A stretch of DNA of 64,000 nt from Brachyhypopomus gauderio (GCF_052324685.1 NC_135214.1:34610954-34674953); one strand, 5' to 3'. Positions 33,806 through 47,419 are shown, counted from the stretch's first letter. Numbers and translations: made by a program. Notes: generated by a model from the sequence alone, not told the origin.

Positions 33806-33942
33806 GTCCGCGTGCCTCTGATCGTTGTTGTGTCGCACGCCGCGTGCGTCTGATCGCCGTTGTGTTACACGCCGCGTGCCTCTGATCGCTGTTGTGTTGC
33901 ACGCCGCGTGCGTCTGATCGCCGTTGTGTAGCACGCCGCCGT
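33806..33942 (+). repeat. CpG-containing ~33 bp tandem repeat, about 4 copies
   Basis: Units of the form GTGCGTCTGATCGCCGTTGT plus GTTACACGCCGC repeat with small changes. Each unit carries several CpGs, so the array raises the island's CpG count. Confidence 0.85.
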
Positions 33943-34530
33943 TGCTGTAATTTTTCTTGGAATACGCGTTTCTCGCGCGCGCGCTCACTTTTTTTAACCC
34001 GTGCTCCAACCCGGATCGCGGCGGGAGGAGACCGGTGCGCGTGTGCCGAGGCGAGAACGTCGTTCTGGTGTTTTAATCCGGTCGCACACGCGTTGCACCT
34101 GAGCCACCGAGATACAGTCTATTGCTTGGTGACCATTTTGGATCAAACGGACGTCGCTGGGCAGTGGACGCACAGTTACTGCTTCTTTAAGTTGTGTGCT
34201 GTTTTGGGATGGGCTATTTTCATAACGTCATTTCATTCCTCCCTCTTTTCATTTTCTTCTTCTTTGATTCTTTCTCCCCCATTTCCTAAATGGAACAGAT
34301 TGCCCGACGCTCCACGTCTGCCAACCTTAGTTCACACGCAAACTTGGGCACACGTTGTACGTTTTCCTTTTTCGAGCGCAACTTGTTTTTTCGAGGGTTT
34401 ATATTTTAACGCGGGGAGTGGAGGTGGCGATGGTGGCGCCGCTTCTGATGGTGCTGATGATTAACTGTGAATCGCTCCACTAACTGATCGGTTGTTTGCC
34501 ACTAAACGAGCCACACGCTTCACCTCCAAC

Positions 34531-34560
34531 ATGATGTATTCTCCTCTCTGTCTGACCCAG
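34531..34560 (+). CDS. nfic: nfic alternative first coding exon 1B (10 codons)
   Basis: ATG ATG opens ten codons, MMYSPLCLTQ, ending at CAG before a GTAAAT donor (34561). This is the canonical short NFI exon 1 (family members start M(M)YSP-x-CLTQ) and joins in phase 0 to [11 protein letters not shown] of exon 2. Only 30 coding bases lie in this exon; its 5' UTR extends an unknown distance into the CpG island. Translation may begin at the first or second Met. The intron to exon 2 is about 28.8 kb. Exon 1A at 19109 is the alternative, so the two are expected to be mutually exclusive, each driven by its own promoter. Confidence 0.92.
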
Positions 34561-36545
34561 GTAAATACCACGTTTGTTTGCTTGTTTGTGCAGAACCAGC
34601 GTCCCAGGGTTTCTCGTACGGGCTTGGGTCGGTTCGGGTTAGAAAAGGGCGGGTAAAGTCCGGGCTCGGTGCGCGAGGACAGCTGCGAACGACTCTTACT
34701 TTGCATAATTCACTTATTAGCAGTTAAGTGCGGGATTTTGTCTCTTTTCCCCCCACAGCAGTTCTGCCTTTATATTTAGAAGTTATTCCTATATTGTTCG
34801 TGAAATGATCACTGCAACTCCAGCAAACCTGAAGGTGAATAGTTTAGTGAACAGTTATTGGAGTTGTATTTTTTCAAGCGTTTCGCCTGGTTGGTGTGGG
34901 GCGCAATGTTGGAGTAAAACCAGGGGGGAAAGTTTAACACGATAAATACATTTACAAGTAAACAAACATAACTTTTTTTTTTAGAGTTCTTTCTAACTCT
35001 AGGCTGTGTGGAATAATTTCGTCTTTAGTTACGGCAGCTTACTTTGCTGTGCCACGCCAGGTTAAGATAAACTTTATAGTATTTGCATATTATTTGAATA
35101 TTATTGATTGTTTTCATTTACGTTTGTTGAGTTGTTTTAAAGTTGAGAGGTCACGTAAGGACAGTGAATGCTGATAGAAATGGTGTGTGTAACCGTATGA
35201 GGCTTTTCCCTCCAGTTTTTGTGTGTGCGCGCGTGTGTGTGTTTTGGATCACTGACCTATTTTTAATAAGGAGATATATTGTGCTGCATAACACTCTTTA
35301 ATCAGACCTGTTGCTTAAGCTACGTAATGCAACATACACAGCACAAATGGAATGTGTTTTCTCAATTAATAAAAGTAGTTTTTGATTTTTATTATGTTAA
35401 TGCACTAATATCCTACACCAGGCCTGTAACATCAGAGATTTGGACTAGAATTTAATGACATCAATCAACAAGATTTATGTTTAGAATTTTGTTTTGTGTT
35501 TAGAACATTTATTACACAGAAAGTGAATATTTCAGGCATTAGTAAAACCTTTAGACTTTGCCAAATTTGGTTTTATATTTGATAAGCTATTACTCCTGGC
35601 TTTAAAAATGAAGCAAAGGGCAGGGTCTGTAATGCCATTTATGAACGTTGCAGTAGCTGTAGTCAGATTTATTCTTTCCAGATATGGTGTATATTTTGTC
35701 ATATTTGAATGTTTTCATTTCAGAGGCCACTGTAGACCGTTATTTCTGAGAATGGTATGTGGAGTAAAAAAAAGAAGAAGCTTGAAGACTTTTTCATTTG
35801 GTCACCTGGCCTGTTCTCTTGCTCCTAGAAGTGCAGTTAATGTACAAATTTCTTAGCACAGGACTTTCAGTCATTTCCAGGAAAGTGCTGTTTGAATAAC
35901 GTTGGGTCTTGAGTTACGCTGGTGGAGTTAGTTGCGTCGCGGTGTGCTGTCCCACCGCATGGACTGTGCTGCACCTAACAGCACTGCAGAAGAGATGGAA
36001 CGAGACGTAACACCATATCATCAGTGGTGTTGACAATCAATAATCAACACCACTTTTTCATGCTGGCCTCTCTCTTCTTTTCTTTTCTTTCTTTAATTTT
36101 TTTTTCTAGTTTTCAGTTGCATTTTCACGTCATGGTCAGTTTTGTCCAGTCCAGATTACAGTTGGCTTTGTATTAAGGATTTGGAGAGGAAAGTCCAAGG
36201 GCTTGAGGCACTTACAACCCCAGTACTGATCCACTATTTGATCAATCGCATATTCACTTGATAGTTGTTTTGGAAGCTTTCATCGAAACATTTCAACACT
36301 ACTTTGCTCTTTAAACTCCATGTTACAATGTTTAGTCAGGTTCTCCCTACCAATATTTAATTTCTCTTCGCCTTTTCTAACCTCTGTAACAAAATTAAAA
36401 TGATTACAATAATCAAATTTTATGCATTTTCTATATGTTATTGTAGTTTACAGCAACACCTATGTCGTAACTAAATTCTTAACTTCTATCTTAAAAAATC
36501 GTATAGCTTAAGTTCTAATGTGTTGTGTATTATTTACACCCTGTA

Positions 36546-36548
<3 letters not shown>

Positions 36549-36588
<40 letters not shown>
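36549..36588 (+). repeat. (GT)20 microsatellite
   Basis: Uninterrupted GT dinucleotides. Confidence 0.95.
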
Positions 36589-36589
<1 letters not shown>

Positions 36590-36900
36590 ATGAAGTGTGT
36601 CCTCAATGCCCATAAACCCTCAGTGGTCCTGGGAGCAGTAGTACTGGCCTTGTGTGTGTTTACTGAGTGGCACAGTAAGGGGTGGGCGGCGTGCGGCGTG
36701 CTCTCCTGATGTGCCCCTACTGCGTGCCATGGCAGACAGGGAGAGAGAGAGAGAGAGAGACGGAGACGCAAGGAGAGAGATGAAAAGAGAGAAAGAGAGA
36801 GGGAACAAGAGAGGAGTAGGGGTGTGTGTGCCAGACTACACCACAGACCTGCTGGCAACCTGACCAGCCTCAGATGGGATCCTTGATCCTGAGAAGTGTG

Positions 36901-36906
<6 letters not shown>

Positions 36907-36948
<42 letters not shown>
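36907..36948 (+). repeat. (CA)21 microsatellite
   Basis: Uninterrupted CA dinucleotides, about 320 bp from an oppositely phased (GT)20 tract; the two could pair in a hairpin. Confidence 0.95.
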
Positions 36949-36950
<2 letters not shown>

Positions 36951-37689
36951 CAATCCAGCCTTGTGAAAAATTTACATCAACGAACAGCAATAAAACTGAT
37001 ATATTAGAGGTTGCTTTTCTTTTTTTTCCTGAGGTTTTAAGGTACAATTTCTTTTGTCAATTACTGTATTTTTATATCATGGTCCTTTTCATCATAGATT
37101 TTTTTTTATAGCAGACTCATTTGTAACCTTTGAAACACACTAAATAAACACACTTTTATATTGTAGACAATTATCCGATTGTATGAGGTAACATTTTAGA
37201 TTAAAAGGTACAGTTTAATAGATTCATATATGCATAATACATACACATACATACCTACATAAATATAAACTTACATACATTCATTCTCACCAGCTCTGAT
37301 GGTTGGTAATAACCCACTTTGACTGCTCCAGTGAACATATCACAGCGGAGCGTCACATTTGGGTAAGACGTCTCCCGTTGAACGAGCATTTGTGTTATGC
37401 AGGTATTTTGCCCGCATTAGTGCTGAGTTTGCTCTGAGGGGCTTTTGGGACAGGGTCACAGGGCTCTACCCTCTACACGCCACAAACTTCGCACAGCGGT
37501 CGGATGCCTAGAGTGTCGTGAAGCAGGTCCTGCATATTTATCCCAGGAAATTTGGCATTAGAAGTTTACAAATCTTAAAACCACTTACACGGTGCCAGAG
37601 TCTTGACTGGTGTGTATAGACTTTCTCCTTTAAGTTCGTGCATAATCTGAAACAGCATTTTAGTCAGTAATGTTAGTGTTTTTCCTGCC

Positions 37690-37815
37690 AGCGCAGTTAA
37701 GTAGTTGGGGCCTGGTGCAGGGAGATTGGCCAGACCCTGTTTGGAGCGTGTATGCCACTCTGCTGCAGTCATAGTGTGGTGGATCGGGTTCGAATTCCCC
37801 AGTGTTGGCTGTATG
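37690..37815 (+). repeat. Possible tRNA-derived SINE fragment
   Basis: GGGTTCGAATTCCCC at about 37787-37801 matches a tRNA T-arm/B-box. Upstream sequence does not form a convincing tRNA cloverleaf, so a decayed SINE head is more likely than a tRNA gene. Confidence 0.3.
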
Positions 37816-40800
37816 CTGCCCCCCCCATTTCTCATCGATTCATTCTGTTTGTGCTGCGATTAGTCCCCTGCAGGGGAGGAGATGCCAGGGAGAAACGGAG
37901 AGGCCGCTCACAGAGGGAAGCTACACACTCGCGCATGGCCAGCTGAATATTTTCGCGCCTGGCTGTTTGCTGCTAGTACTTTTGGCATGTTTCTCTTTCT
38001 TGAAGGAGCAGCTTTTAGGTCATTTTAACCATTATTAAAAAAATTAGCACTGGCCATTTTATTTGTGTTCACAGTGATTTATTTAAATTGTTCAATAAAG
38101 TGAACACAAAGAACACTTTGACTTTTTTACCTAGAGTTTAGCAGTTGTACAGCTACGTTTCTGTTAGTTTATTTGGTCTCTGTGAAGTTGTGTCCTTGTG
38201 TGTCCCTGTGTGTCCCTCCCTAGGCCCTGTCCAAATGCTCACGTCTCTCTCCACTCTGTCTCGCCGTTTGAAGTGTCCCTGCGGATAATCTCAGATCGCC
38301 AGGGCATTGTAGCGCCTCTTCTGATGCTGACTCTCTCAGGCTGCTGTGTGTGTGTGTGAGAGAGTAAGTGTATATGTGTGCATGTGCGTGTAGGCATGTG
38401 TGAGTGAGTGCGTGTATGTGCGTGCAGGCGTGTGTGAGTGTGTGTGATGTGCGTGTCTCCCCTTTGCTCTGACAGGGCTGAGGGAGTTGTGCTAGCGTCC
38501 CGGCTGTGTTGAAGTAGCCCGAGCTCTCGTCAACACGTTCATTAAGCTATTTTGATTTCTCTGCTCCTCCTGAGTCTTAAACCAACTGTCATGTCTCAGA
38601 TCGCTTTTTTTTCTTCTTTCAGATATTTATTTACATAAATAAATGTATGCCAGAAAGCTGTCAGGAATGTAAAAAATAAAAACAAGACAGAAAGCTAAGT
38701 AGAGCACTGACTAACTTTGATGTTTTCGCCCTCATGGCTGTGGGATTGTCTCAGAGGGGAGAGGGAAGACTCTTGGGGAAGTGGCGGTGTGTGTGTGTGT
38801 TAAAACTGGCCATGGTTATAAAGACCGGGGCTCCTGGTGTATTCAGAGGACTCCATGTGGCCTGTGTTGCAGATGTCTGTAGAAGGTTGGCTTCGTTTCA
38901 TATCGCACCCGGGGCCCTGGAACAGGAGCATGGTGAGCTACGCTAAATATTTACATTACAAAGGCGCATTTGGGCTGCACCTGAGCATGCAGCATCTAGA
39001 GCGTGTGTGCCAGGAGATTTGGGGAGGAAGGGAGGGTGGTTTGGGATCCCCCCACCCGGACGCGGTGTGGTCGGCTATGGCCTGAACCGCTTCCCCCGAG
39101 TCTCTTGGCTTAAATGGTGCACGTGGGGGTGCGGCTAAAAGACCCGCGTAACAGCCCGATTGTGTATTTGGAACAGAGCGGCGGCCGTGGTCCGCACTAG
39201 TGCACCTGAAACCTCCATCTGAGCTCCCAGCTTCCGCAGCGTGAGAGACGAGGAGAATCCTCTGGGCTGATGGGTCAGTGTACGCGTGCAGAGCTGTGGG
39301 ATTTTGCCCGTGGGTCCCGTGCCGTGCTTGCACAGGCCGGAGGGCTGGGGACTGATGGCGGGAGGAGTCTGGGACGTGGGCGGGAGCCCAGCTCCGCTGT
39401 GAGGGCCGTCTGGGGCTCCGGCATGACGCCCGTCAAACAGCCAGGTGCTGGCGTGGCAGGGTCCAGCAGGGCTGTTTATTCAAACGCTCTGCAAACTCAC
39501 CTCTGCTCCTCAGCCATTGGCTCCTGCCCACCCTCCCGCCCCCCTGCAGCGGCTCCTGTTACCGGGAGGCGCGTAGGACGAGATCGCAGGCTTGACAGTC
39601 CATGACAAACATTTCCAAATGCGATTATTTTTGAAAATATTTGTACTTGTCTCTGCTGTTTGGTAACAAATGCTTCAAGTGAGGATCTGTTATCCGAAGT
39701 AAAAAAAAAAATATATATATATATATATCCTCATTTGAACTTGTGTTAAAGGTTTTATACTGTTTTTCTCTTTACATTTTCTATGTTTGCAATGATAAAA
39801 AAAAAATCAAAAACAAACACCGCCGTTCATTTCTGAACTGTTTGTTTTTGCAACATGAGTAAATGCCGAAGAAAAACAGTGTGTGTTTTCCGTCTCACTG
39901 CTTCGAGACTGCACTGTGGTTTATCAGACATGTCTGCTAGTCTCACAGACAATGCTGCAGTTTGCAGCCCTCACTGTCAACAATATTGTGGAGGGGAGGA
40001 GAAGCTATATTAAATTTACATTTTATATATGCATTTTATAAATGACAATTTATATATGCAAGGTGAAAAACAATATACACTGGTTCATTCGTGTCATTGC
40101 CAAAATTAAGTTCTCAGAAAGTTTAGGAGGTTCTGTGATTCTGTTTCACCACTTACGGATTCATACGCACCGAGACATCCTGTGAGATGTTCCTCAGAGG
40201 GCAGTGGGACAGAGGTGATGAACAGAGCGAGATCTGCCGCTCGCGTGGGTGCCTCCACTCACACCTGTGTTGAGGAGCACCTCGTGACCCAACCAGCCGC
40301 AGTCCTCGGAGCGCCGGCATCACGGTGCTGTCTGCGACGGTCCCTCAGGATGGTACCGCAGAATCACGCTGTTAAAACTTAGTTTCACAGGTTTGAAGAT
40401 TAGAAAAGTTTTTGGTATGAATTGTTTTGAAGTTGAATGCGCTCACAAATGGCCTATGCAGACTGAGCTGAGAAGGGATTACAGTCCCCAACAGTACAGT
40501 TAGAAAACACAAACACGGTCAGTCTTCAGTCTCTTAATCGTTCTTTAACAGGCCGTGTAAAGAAGTGCATAATGGCTGTTTAGCTGTAGCCTCCACTAAG
40601 GATAAAATGCTGTAATTGATGTTTTCTGCTTTGTGAGACCAGGAACCAGCACCTCCAGGTCAAAGCTGTAGACCGTCCAGTGAGCTGTGATCATGTGACC
40701 TCAGGGGCCCATCTCAGGGTCGGGGGGCTGCAGTCCCAATCACACTATTGATAAGAATAATATCTATATATCTATAATATCTAATAACTATCTCTGGCAG

Positions 40801-41071
40801 AAGCATTTCATACGTGGTATCTGGGCTTCACCAGCACACCAGATCTTGGTCCTTTCTTGTGAGGTTTAGGGAATGTCTGCTAAAGGTCTCGCCGTGGTTG
40901 TAGAGTCTTAGCTGGTCATTCCTACAGACTGCAGCTCATCATTGTGGAAGTCTTGATTCTGTGACATTTGGTGTGTTTTATCCTGTATGAACAGCGCAGT
41001 ATGTTGGAATTGTGCAGCATTGCAGGGCCACTAGGCCACTTAACTCTGCATATGTGCATATCCTCCTGTCC

Positions 41072-41073
<2 letters not shown>

Positions 41074-41114
<41 letters not shown>

Positions 41115-41138
41115 GGGGGGGGGGGGGGGGGGGGGGGG
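41074..41138 (+). repeat. (GT)n followed by a run of 24 G
   Basis: About 20 GT dinucleotides lead into 24 consecutive G bases (41115-41138). The G run can form quadruplexes and is prone to length error in sequencing. Confidence 0.95.
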
Positions 41139-42681
41139 TTATCTGGGTCGCAGTTCGTTCTGTAATGTAGATTCTCCAGTACTGCAAAATAAGCGGCAGG
41201 TCCTCTTCCCTCCCACTGCTACGGTGTGTTGTGGGGGGGCGGCGCCCCGGGGACCCAGCTGGGCTTTGTGCTGGAGGGGACCTTCCCCACGCAGGACCGC
41301 CGGCCACGCCGGGTGGAGAGGACCAGGTGTCCTTCATGCTAGTGTCATGGTTGAACAGCCTGTCTGGCAGTACTCTGGATTACTGAACCAGGCCAGCAGT
41401 GTCTAGGCCCGTGGAAAAATAAACTATGTATTGCATACTATGTAATATATTTTGTGCTATACAGTAGATATTTACAGAAATATATACAGAAATACTATAC
41501 AGAAATTAGAATATTGCAATATATTTCTGATATATTGTGAAATGTGAATAATTTGTGCGTTCTTGGGGGGGTGGGGGGTCAACCTTAGTTTTTTCATGTA
41601 AAACACCCCCCCCCCCCCCACACTCCGCCATATGTTAGGTGCAAGTTGGGACACAGCCTCCTTTTGCAAAGTAAAGTGTCTGATAGATTTAAAAAGTCAC
41701 AGCAAGAGAGTTCACACAGTTCTAAAGCAGAAGCGCTGGGGCTTCTCTGCATTGTTCATTGTTCAGCTGACTCGCTCTGGGTTTAATTTGGTTTTGCTCG
41801 AACTTGAAATAGCCTGAAACCTGTTGCATACCTGCACTCTCAGTCGCCCGCTCATGTTGATGTGCGTTAAAAACACCGTCTCTTTATCCGAGACCCGAGG
41901 ACTTCAGGCGTATTAACCGACTCCATGTCGCCGCCTCCAGAGTATTGAATGTCATCGTTGGAAACTTAAGTAAACATTAAAACGTTTATGTAGTGTAATC
42001 CCTTCCTCAAAAGGAGAGTGTGACAGAAAAGCATTATGAACAAACACTCGTCCCTTAGCCGAGCCTCTAATATGTCAACATCAGCGCGTGATACGTCGTG
42101 GAGGTTAGTGTCCGCAGGTGCGGAGGTGCAGGCACAGGAGAGAAGGGTTAAGTAACCGGTGTGCGGGTCGACCAGGTGGTAACCGCACTTTTCCTTACAC
42201 TGATACAAATGCAAACATATCGTAGGTATTTTGAGAAACACAAAGTGGAACATCCCCGTCTTTGACTGAACTGGCAGTGAACTTCTTGATGACATACTTG
42301 GGATAATATTTTCAGGAGAGGCAGAAGGGCATCTGCTAGTGCAGGCTGGCACTTGCTTTTTTACCTGAAGTTGTTTAATTTCATAGCTGCTAATTAGCAA
42401 ATTATATGCAGTTTATTTTGTATTTTGTGCATATTGGCTATGTGTCCAGGGGGTATAGGTGTTATCTATGTAAAGTGGCTGGTGTGTGCATGTATATGCA
42501 TTTATGTGAGGGTCACTATTGTCCTATTTTACTTAATTTTAGGTTAACAAATACATATACTATATATGTTACTTCTTATTATAAAGTATTCAAATTAACT
42601 AAGACTTAAAATGCATTGACATTGCATCATAATGCAACCATGCAAATGAAGCTGCTTTAAATACAGAGTTAGTCCTCCCTC

Positions 42682-42725
<44 letters not shown>

Positions 42726-42959
42726 TAAGGAGCACGCCATCACAACACAAGTGTTCTAAATGCTGCTTCTCTCTTCACTCAACACAAACACACTCTTCCC
42801 TGAAGGGTTGATTGTGACGACGACGTTTGATAAATCATAGTTTTCCCCCAATCGGTAACTGATTGGACTGTTTGAGAGAGGGCTGAGGTGGTCTGAGGTC
42901 AGAGGTAATTATAGACGAATCATATCTCCAGTTGGACTATAGTGCTTAGATTATCATCC

Positions 42960-43050
42960 TTTCCTAAGCACTCTCTTTCCCTCTCTGCCTTTCTCTCCCT
43001 CTCTCCCTCCCTCTCACTCTATCTGTCTCTCTCTCTCTCTCTCGCTCCCC

Positions 43051-43100
<50 letters not shown>
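42960..43100 (+). repeat. (CT)n-rich tract with (CA)n
   Basis: Long CT-rich pyrimidine stretch ending in a short CA run at 43081-43100. Long polypyrimidine tracts can form triplex DNA. Confidence 0.85.
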
Positions 43101-43410
43101 TATACAAACACACCCACAATGGATCCTCCACTCAACCCCTTTCTCTCCCTCTCTCTGCCTCCCTCCCTCTCTCTTTCGTTCTCTCCCTCTCTCCCTGTCT
43201 TTCATTTTGTTGACTTACTTCTCCCTTTTTTTCGCTGTGCTCATGTTGTTCACTCTCTCATCCTGCTATGAATGTGGGAGAGGTAGAAATGCCCCAGGAC
43301 AGAGCACAGTGTGTCTATTCATCTGTGCTTCACGGGGCATTTGGGTTTTATGGTGACACTTCGAGAGCATCTTACTCTCTCACACAGCTCATACTGTCCT
43401 CTCATCCTAT

Positions 43411-43412
<2 letters not shown>

Positions 43413-43484
<72 letters not shown>
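43413..43484 (+). repeat. (CA)36 microsatellite
   Basis: Uninterrupted CA dinucleotides, only about 75 bp before a (GT)n tract of similar length. Confidence 0.95.
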
Positions 43485-43487
<3 letters not shown>

Positions 43488-43559
43488 TGGCACAGATCAA
43501 CAGACGTCAGAGCTGAAAGGCATGGAGAGCATGTAGGGAAGAAGCTATGGGGCTCAGGG

Positions 43560-43581
43560 GTGTGTGTTTGTGTGTGTGTGT

Positions 43582-43658
<77 letters not shown>
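43560..43658 (+). repeat. (GT)~48 microsatellite
   Basis: GT dinucleotides with two early interruptions. With the (CA)36 at 43413 it makes a near-perfect inverted repeat. Confidence 0.95.
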
Positions 43659-43660
<2 letters not shown>

Positions 43661-46065
43661 CACACACTACAGGCCCAGACAGAGATCTCTAAGAATTAGA
43701 GTGGGAGCCAGCGCAGCACTGCGAATGGCGGACACGTCAGCGTTGGGCTGTGACCTGATCTGACTCTGGTGCCGCGTGCGCAGATCTAGGGCAGCTGCCT
43801 CGCCTCACCTCGCCGCTCCTGCTACGTCTTCACACTGACGCACTATTGTTGCCTCACAATTTAATCCATTACTTATTGAGCTGTTTAATTTCCTGCATAA
43901 ACTACTTTGAGGTCTTTGAATGTGCGCTGATACTAGAGAGTATAAAGACTCGCTAACGGCAGTTTGAGGGATAGTGTTTGGAAAGGCAAGAAGAAGCACT
44001 TTTGCAAGATTTGTCCAAGTCACAGAGCTATGAATGAAATGCTTTTGTGAGGTTATGTAAGATTTCTGTGTTTCGGGCCACTGTGCTGTGCTGGGAGGGG
44101 GTGTGATTCAGAGGTTTGTGTGTATGATTAACCAGAAAATATGACTTCGCCTTTAAGATAAACAGAGGTTATTGCTTCCACCTGCTCAGGTCACCACCAC
44201 TTGCATTGTAAGACTTGTGAAGTGTCTCTGCGGAGACCCGGGTGGTGGCCTGGGTCACACACGGGACACACACACAGGGGGACACACAAGGTCAAACACA
44301 CAGGGTCACACACAGGACACACACACATTTGATCAAAATGATGATTTTTGTTGGTAGAAGACTCATTTACATAATACCAGCTTCTGCATCAGTGTTAATA
44401 ACTGCTGCATTAGTGATATGTTGTGCAGCCGTTCACAAGAGCTGAGCTGTCGTTAAGGTTGGGGTTAGGATGGTGTTCCTCCATCCCCTTCACACAAGTC
44501 ATATCCCAGCATCCCTTGGGCTGCTGTCTGCACTGCTTGAAGTCTGTAGATTGAAAAGATACGCTTGCTGACCCCACACTGAATAGTAAACTTCATTTGA
44601 ATAGCACTTTTTAAAACGTGTGGGAGTGTTTGCGTTGGAGAGAGGCTTTCGCCAACAAGGACTGGTCGTATTTAGCGCGGTGAGAAAATTGGCATTAACG
44701 AAGAGAATATGTCCTGAACAGTCATTGAGAGACCAGCACAGCAGAGCAGGCTGTGTGAAGTTCACACAGCTCCAGAGGTGAACGCAGGCCAGGAGCAGTT
44801 CAAAGCCATTCAGAACAAATGGAAACGTTCTTCTCAGAGCGGTTCTCACCGAAGCGGCCCTGAGTAGGACGGGAGAGGCTGCGTTAGGGTCCTCCTTGTC
44901 CTGAAGCTGTACAGAGGCAGGAGAGGAGAAACTCAAATCTTCCTTTCCTCAAACGCGGATTAGGAAGATAAGTGGGCCTGCACATTATGAAATTAACCGT
45001 AACCGAGGGAACAAATGAGAGGAATGTCAGGCTTACATCTGGCATGGAGGTGAGGTGGAGACTTCCTGAGATGTTTTTCAACAGATACCTTTTAGCATGC
45101 AGTTATAAATGACAAATACAAGAACATTTAGAAAAGGCTCCTGTAAAGCATATACCTCATTAGCAGAAGCTAACAGCGCCTCACACTGGAGGTGCTCTTT
45201 CGAGGTTGGTGATGGGGCATTGGGCTCTCGAGCACTATGGAGTTATGGAGTCCAACTTGATTCAGAGTTCAGCGCAATCTCGAGTATCTGGATTTACAGT
45301 CAGGTGGGGCTTTTAAAACTCCTACCACCCCTCTGACAGGCCAGTTCTGGAGCGGCATGGGGATTCCTTGATTGAGGGCTGTTGCCAACAGCTAAGATCA
45401 AACCCTTGCCCCCTCGAGGTGTTCTTGAGGGGTTCTTTGAGGTCTGCTCTGGATCTGCCCAGGAACAGACGAATCCCATACCACCATCTCCCCAGTGAAG
45501 AGGGATGCTAGCCACTCTGGTCTGGAGTCCTCTGCTAACCTTCAGCGTAATGAAGGGACAGAAGTGGGACGCATGAGAGTCAACATGTCCTGAAATTCAG
45601 TTCTGACTCTTAAATAATTGAAAGGTTCCTCTTTTGCAGATGATCAATTATTCATCCCATTTGAAAGTAAATTTAATTTGATTTGGTCTCTTATGATCTG
45701 CCTCCCTTGGCAGAGAGCGATGGAGAGAGAGAGAGGAAGACCTAGTTCGTTTCCCCAGGACTCTCCAGATTTAGAACTGTGCCGTCAGTGGTCTTGAAGC
45801 TCATGCTAAATTCACTTACGGGCCTGATGTAATTAAGCCAAGAGAGACACAGAGTTGAAGTGCAGGCCTGCACTCTCAGTGCCATGCTGGATCACACACC
45901 GGGCTCAGGAACCAGCTCCTCAGCTGTGCTGGGTCACGCACCGGGTTCAGGAACTGGCCCCTTAGCCGTGCTGGGTCACAGATCAGAATCTGAGCACAAG
46001 CGTTCTACGCCTTTGACGCCCCTCCGTCACCAAACCTTAATTACCTTCACTGGGAAGTTGATTGA

Positions 46066-46190
46066 CCTGTTTGGCCATGCTGAGAGACCTGCCCCTGTGA
46101 TTGGCCATGCTGAGAGACCTGCCCCTGTGATTGGTCATGCTGAGAGACCTGCCCCTGTGTTTGGCCATGCTGAGAGACCTGCCCCAGTGT
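46066..46190 (+). repeat. 30 bp minisatellite, 4 copies
   Basis: TTGGCCATGCTGAGAGACCT plus GCCCCTGTGA repeats four times. A related duplication of GCTGGGTCACxCACCGGG lies just upstream (about 45885-45975). Each unit contains TTGGC, an NFI half-site, in an nfic intron; probably coincidental. Confidence 0.9.
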
Positions 46191-47419
46191 TGATCCTGCA
46201 CCACTCGAGATCCTGTGTGGAAGTCATTTGGAGCGTGAGTGGGGTTTCTCTTTGCTCAGAAATGATAAGTCGCTCTTGACCTTATTTTCAAACGCAGAAA
46301 GGAAGCGGTGTGGCAATGTAGGAAAAACGCGAGTTGGCTTGTCACACTGTTTGTTTGCAGGACTACTTTCTGTCGTGGTGCAAACGCTTCAGCGCGAGCT
46401 GTGGGTGCTTGGTGTGGGGGTGTTGTCGGCCAGGCGGTTTCCAGATGTCAGCCTGCTCTGTTTCGCTTGCGTTTCCCAGACTGGCTCTGCACTTTTCTGC
46501 TCCTTTTCCCAGACAGGTTTTAAATTGATTTGATGGGCCTGGACTTGGGCTGTGTGTGTAGCGCGGGCCGTACTCAGCGCAGGGTCGCTCTGATGCTCTC
46601 CGCTCAGGGCTTTGTCTCTCCAGGACTCGCTCACCTTGGGGCGCTGCGCTGTGTTGTTAAACTGAACATCACGTGACATTTTGGAAGACAAAAGGTGCCT
46701 TGCAATCCGCTCTGCGATGACTGGGAGTGTTCCCACAGTACCACTGGGGCCTTTGGACTTCTCCACGCACTTCCACAACAGGAATGTGTGCTGTTTGCAG
46801 ATCAGTTTACGCTTCTGTTGTAGATTGGACAGAAACCAGCGAATAATAACAACAACGCAACTTACGGAGAAAATGATAGCGTGCACTTTATAGGCTTGAT
46901 ATTTCATATCTAATCCTGAGGCGTTAAAAACATCCTTTGTGTTTTTGTGTATAAGCTTACATGTTTCAGTTTTGCCCTGAGCTTGAAAAGTCTGTCCATA
47001 TTGGAGCAGCATCCGAAAATGACGTCGCTGGCGTGGCCTTCAGGAGACTTCACTGCTGCCTTTTCCCTGTCATTTCCTGTTCCTCATTGCACTAAGAGGA
47101 AGTTCCTCCTGCTCCATCAGTGTAGGATCTGATCAAGATCTGACTTGATACAGGCAGAGACTGTTGTCCAAACACCTGGGGACGTGCAGTGACGTTTAAA
47201 CACACACACACGAATGCATGCTGTCTTTCTCGGGAAACGCCAAAGCTCTGTGATAAGCATGATTGAGAGTGTGTGACCCTATGAGGAACATGTGTGACAG
47301 CTGATTCTGCACTGTAGTGTGTTTTCTGCGAGCACTTACTTAACTAAGTGGAGAAGAGGAGAATAAGAAATATGTCTGTGTTTAGAGGTCTTTTGTCAAT
47401 GCGGAAAATTATGTATCAG

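Larger units (their letters stand above)
31010..34720 (+). promoter_or_regulatory. nfic: CpG-rich promoter region of nfic exon 1B
   Basis: CpG density is high through most of this stretch, especially 31440-32560 and 33650-34560, and it ends at the exon 1B start codon. A CCAAT box (about 31059) and TATATATA (31083) occur at its left edge, and an AACGTCAT element at about 34222. Many overlapping open frames are a by-product of high GC. ATG followed by GTACGT at about 31934-31942 could act as a donor after a start codon, giving an M-DEFHPF isoform, but that is speculative. Confidence 0.6.

Noticed and set aside
34461..34706. Minus-strand frame over nfic exon 1B
   Set aside because: It is antisense to the real short exon MMYSPLCLTQ.
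37780..37805. tRNA gene suggested by GGGTTCGAATTCCCC
   Set aside because: Upstream sequence lacks an A box and matching stems at tRNA spacing.
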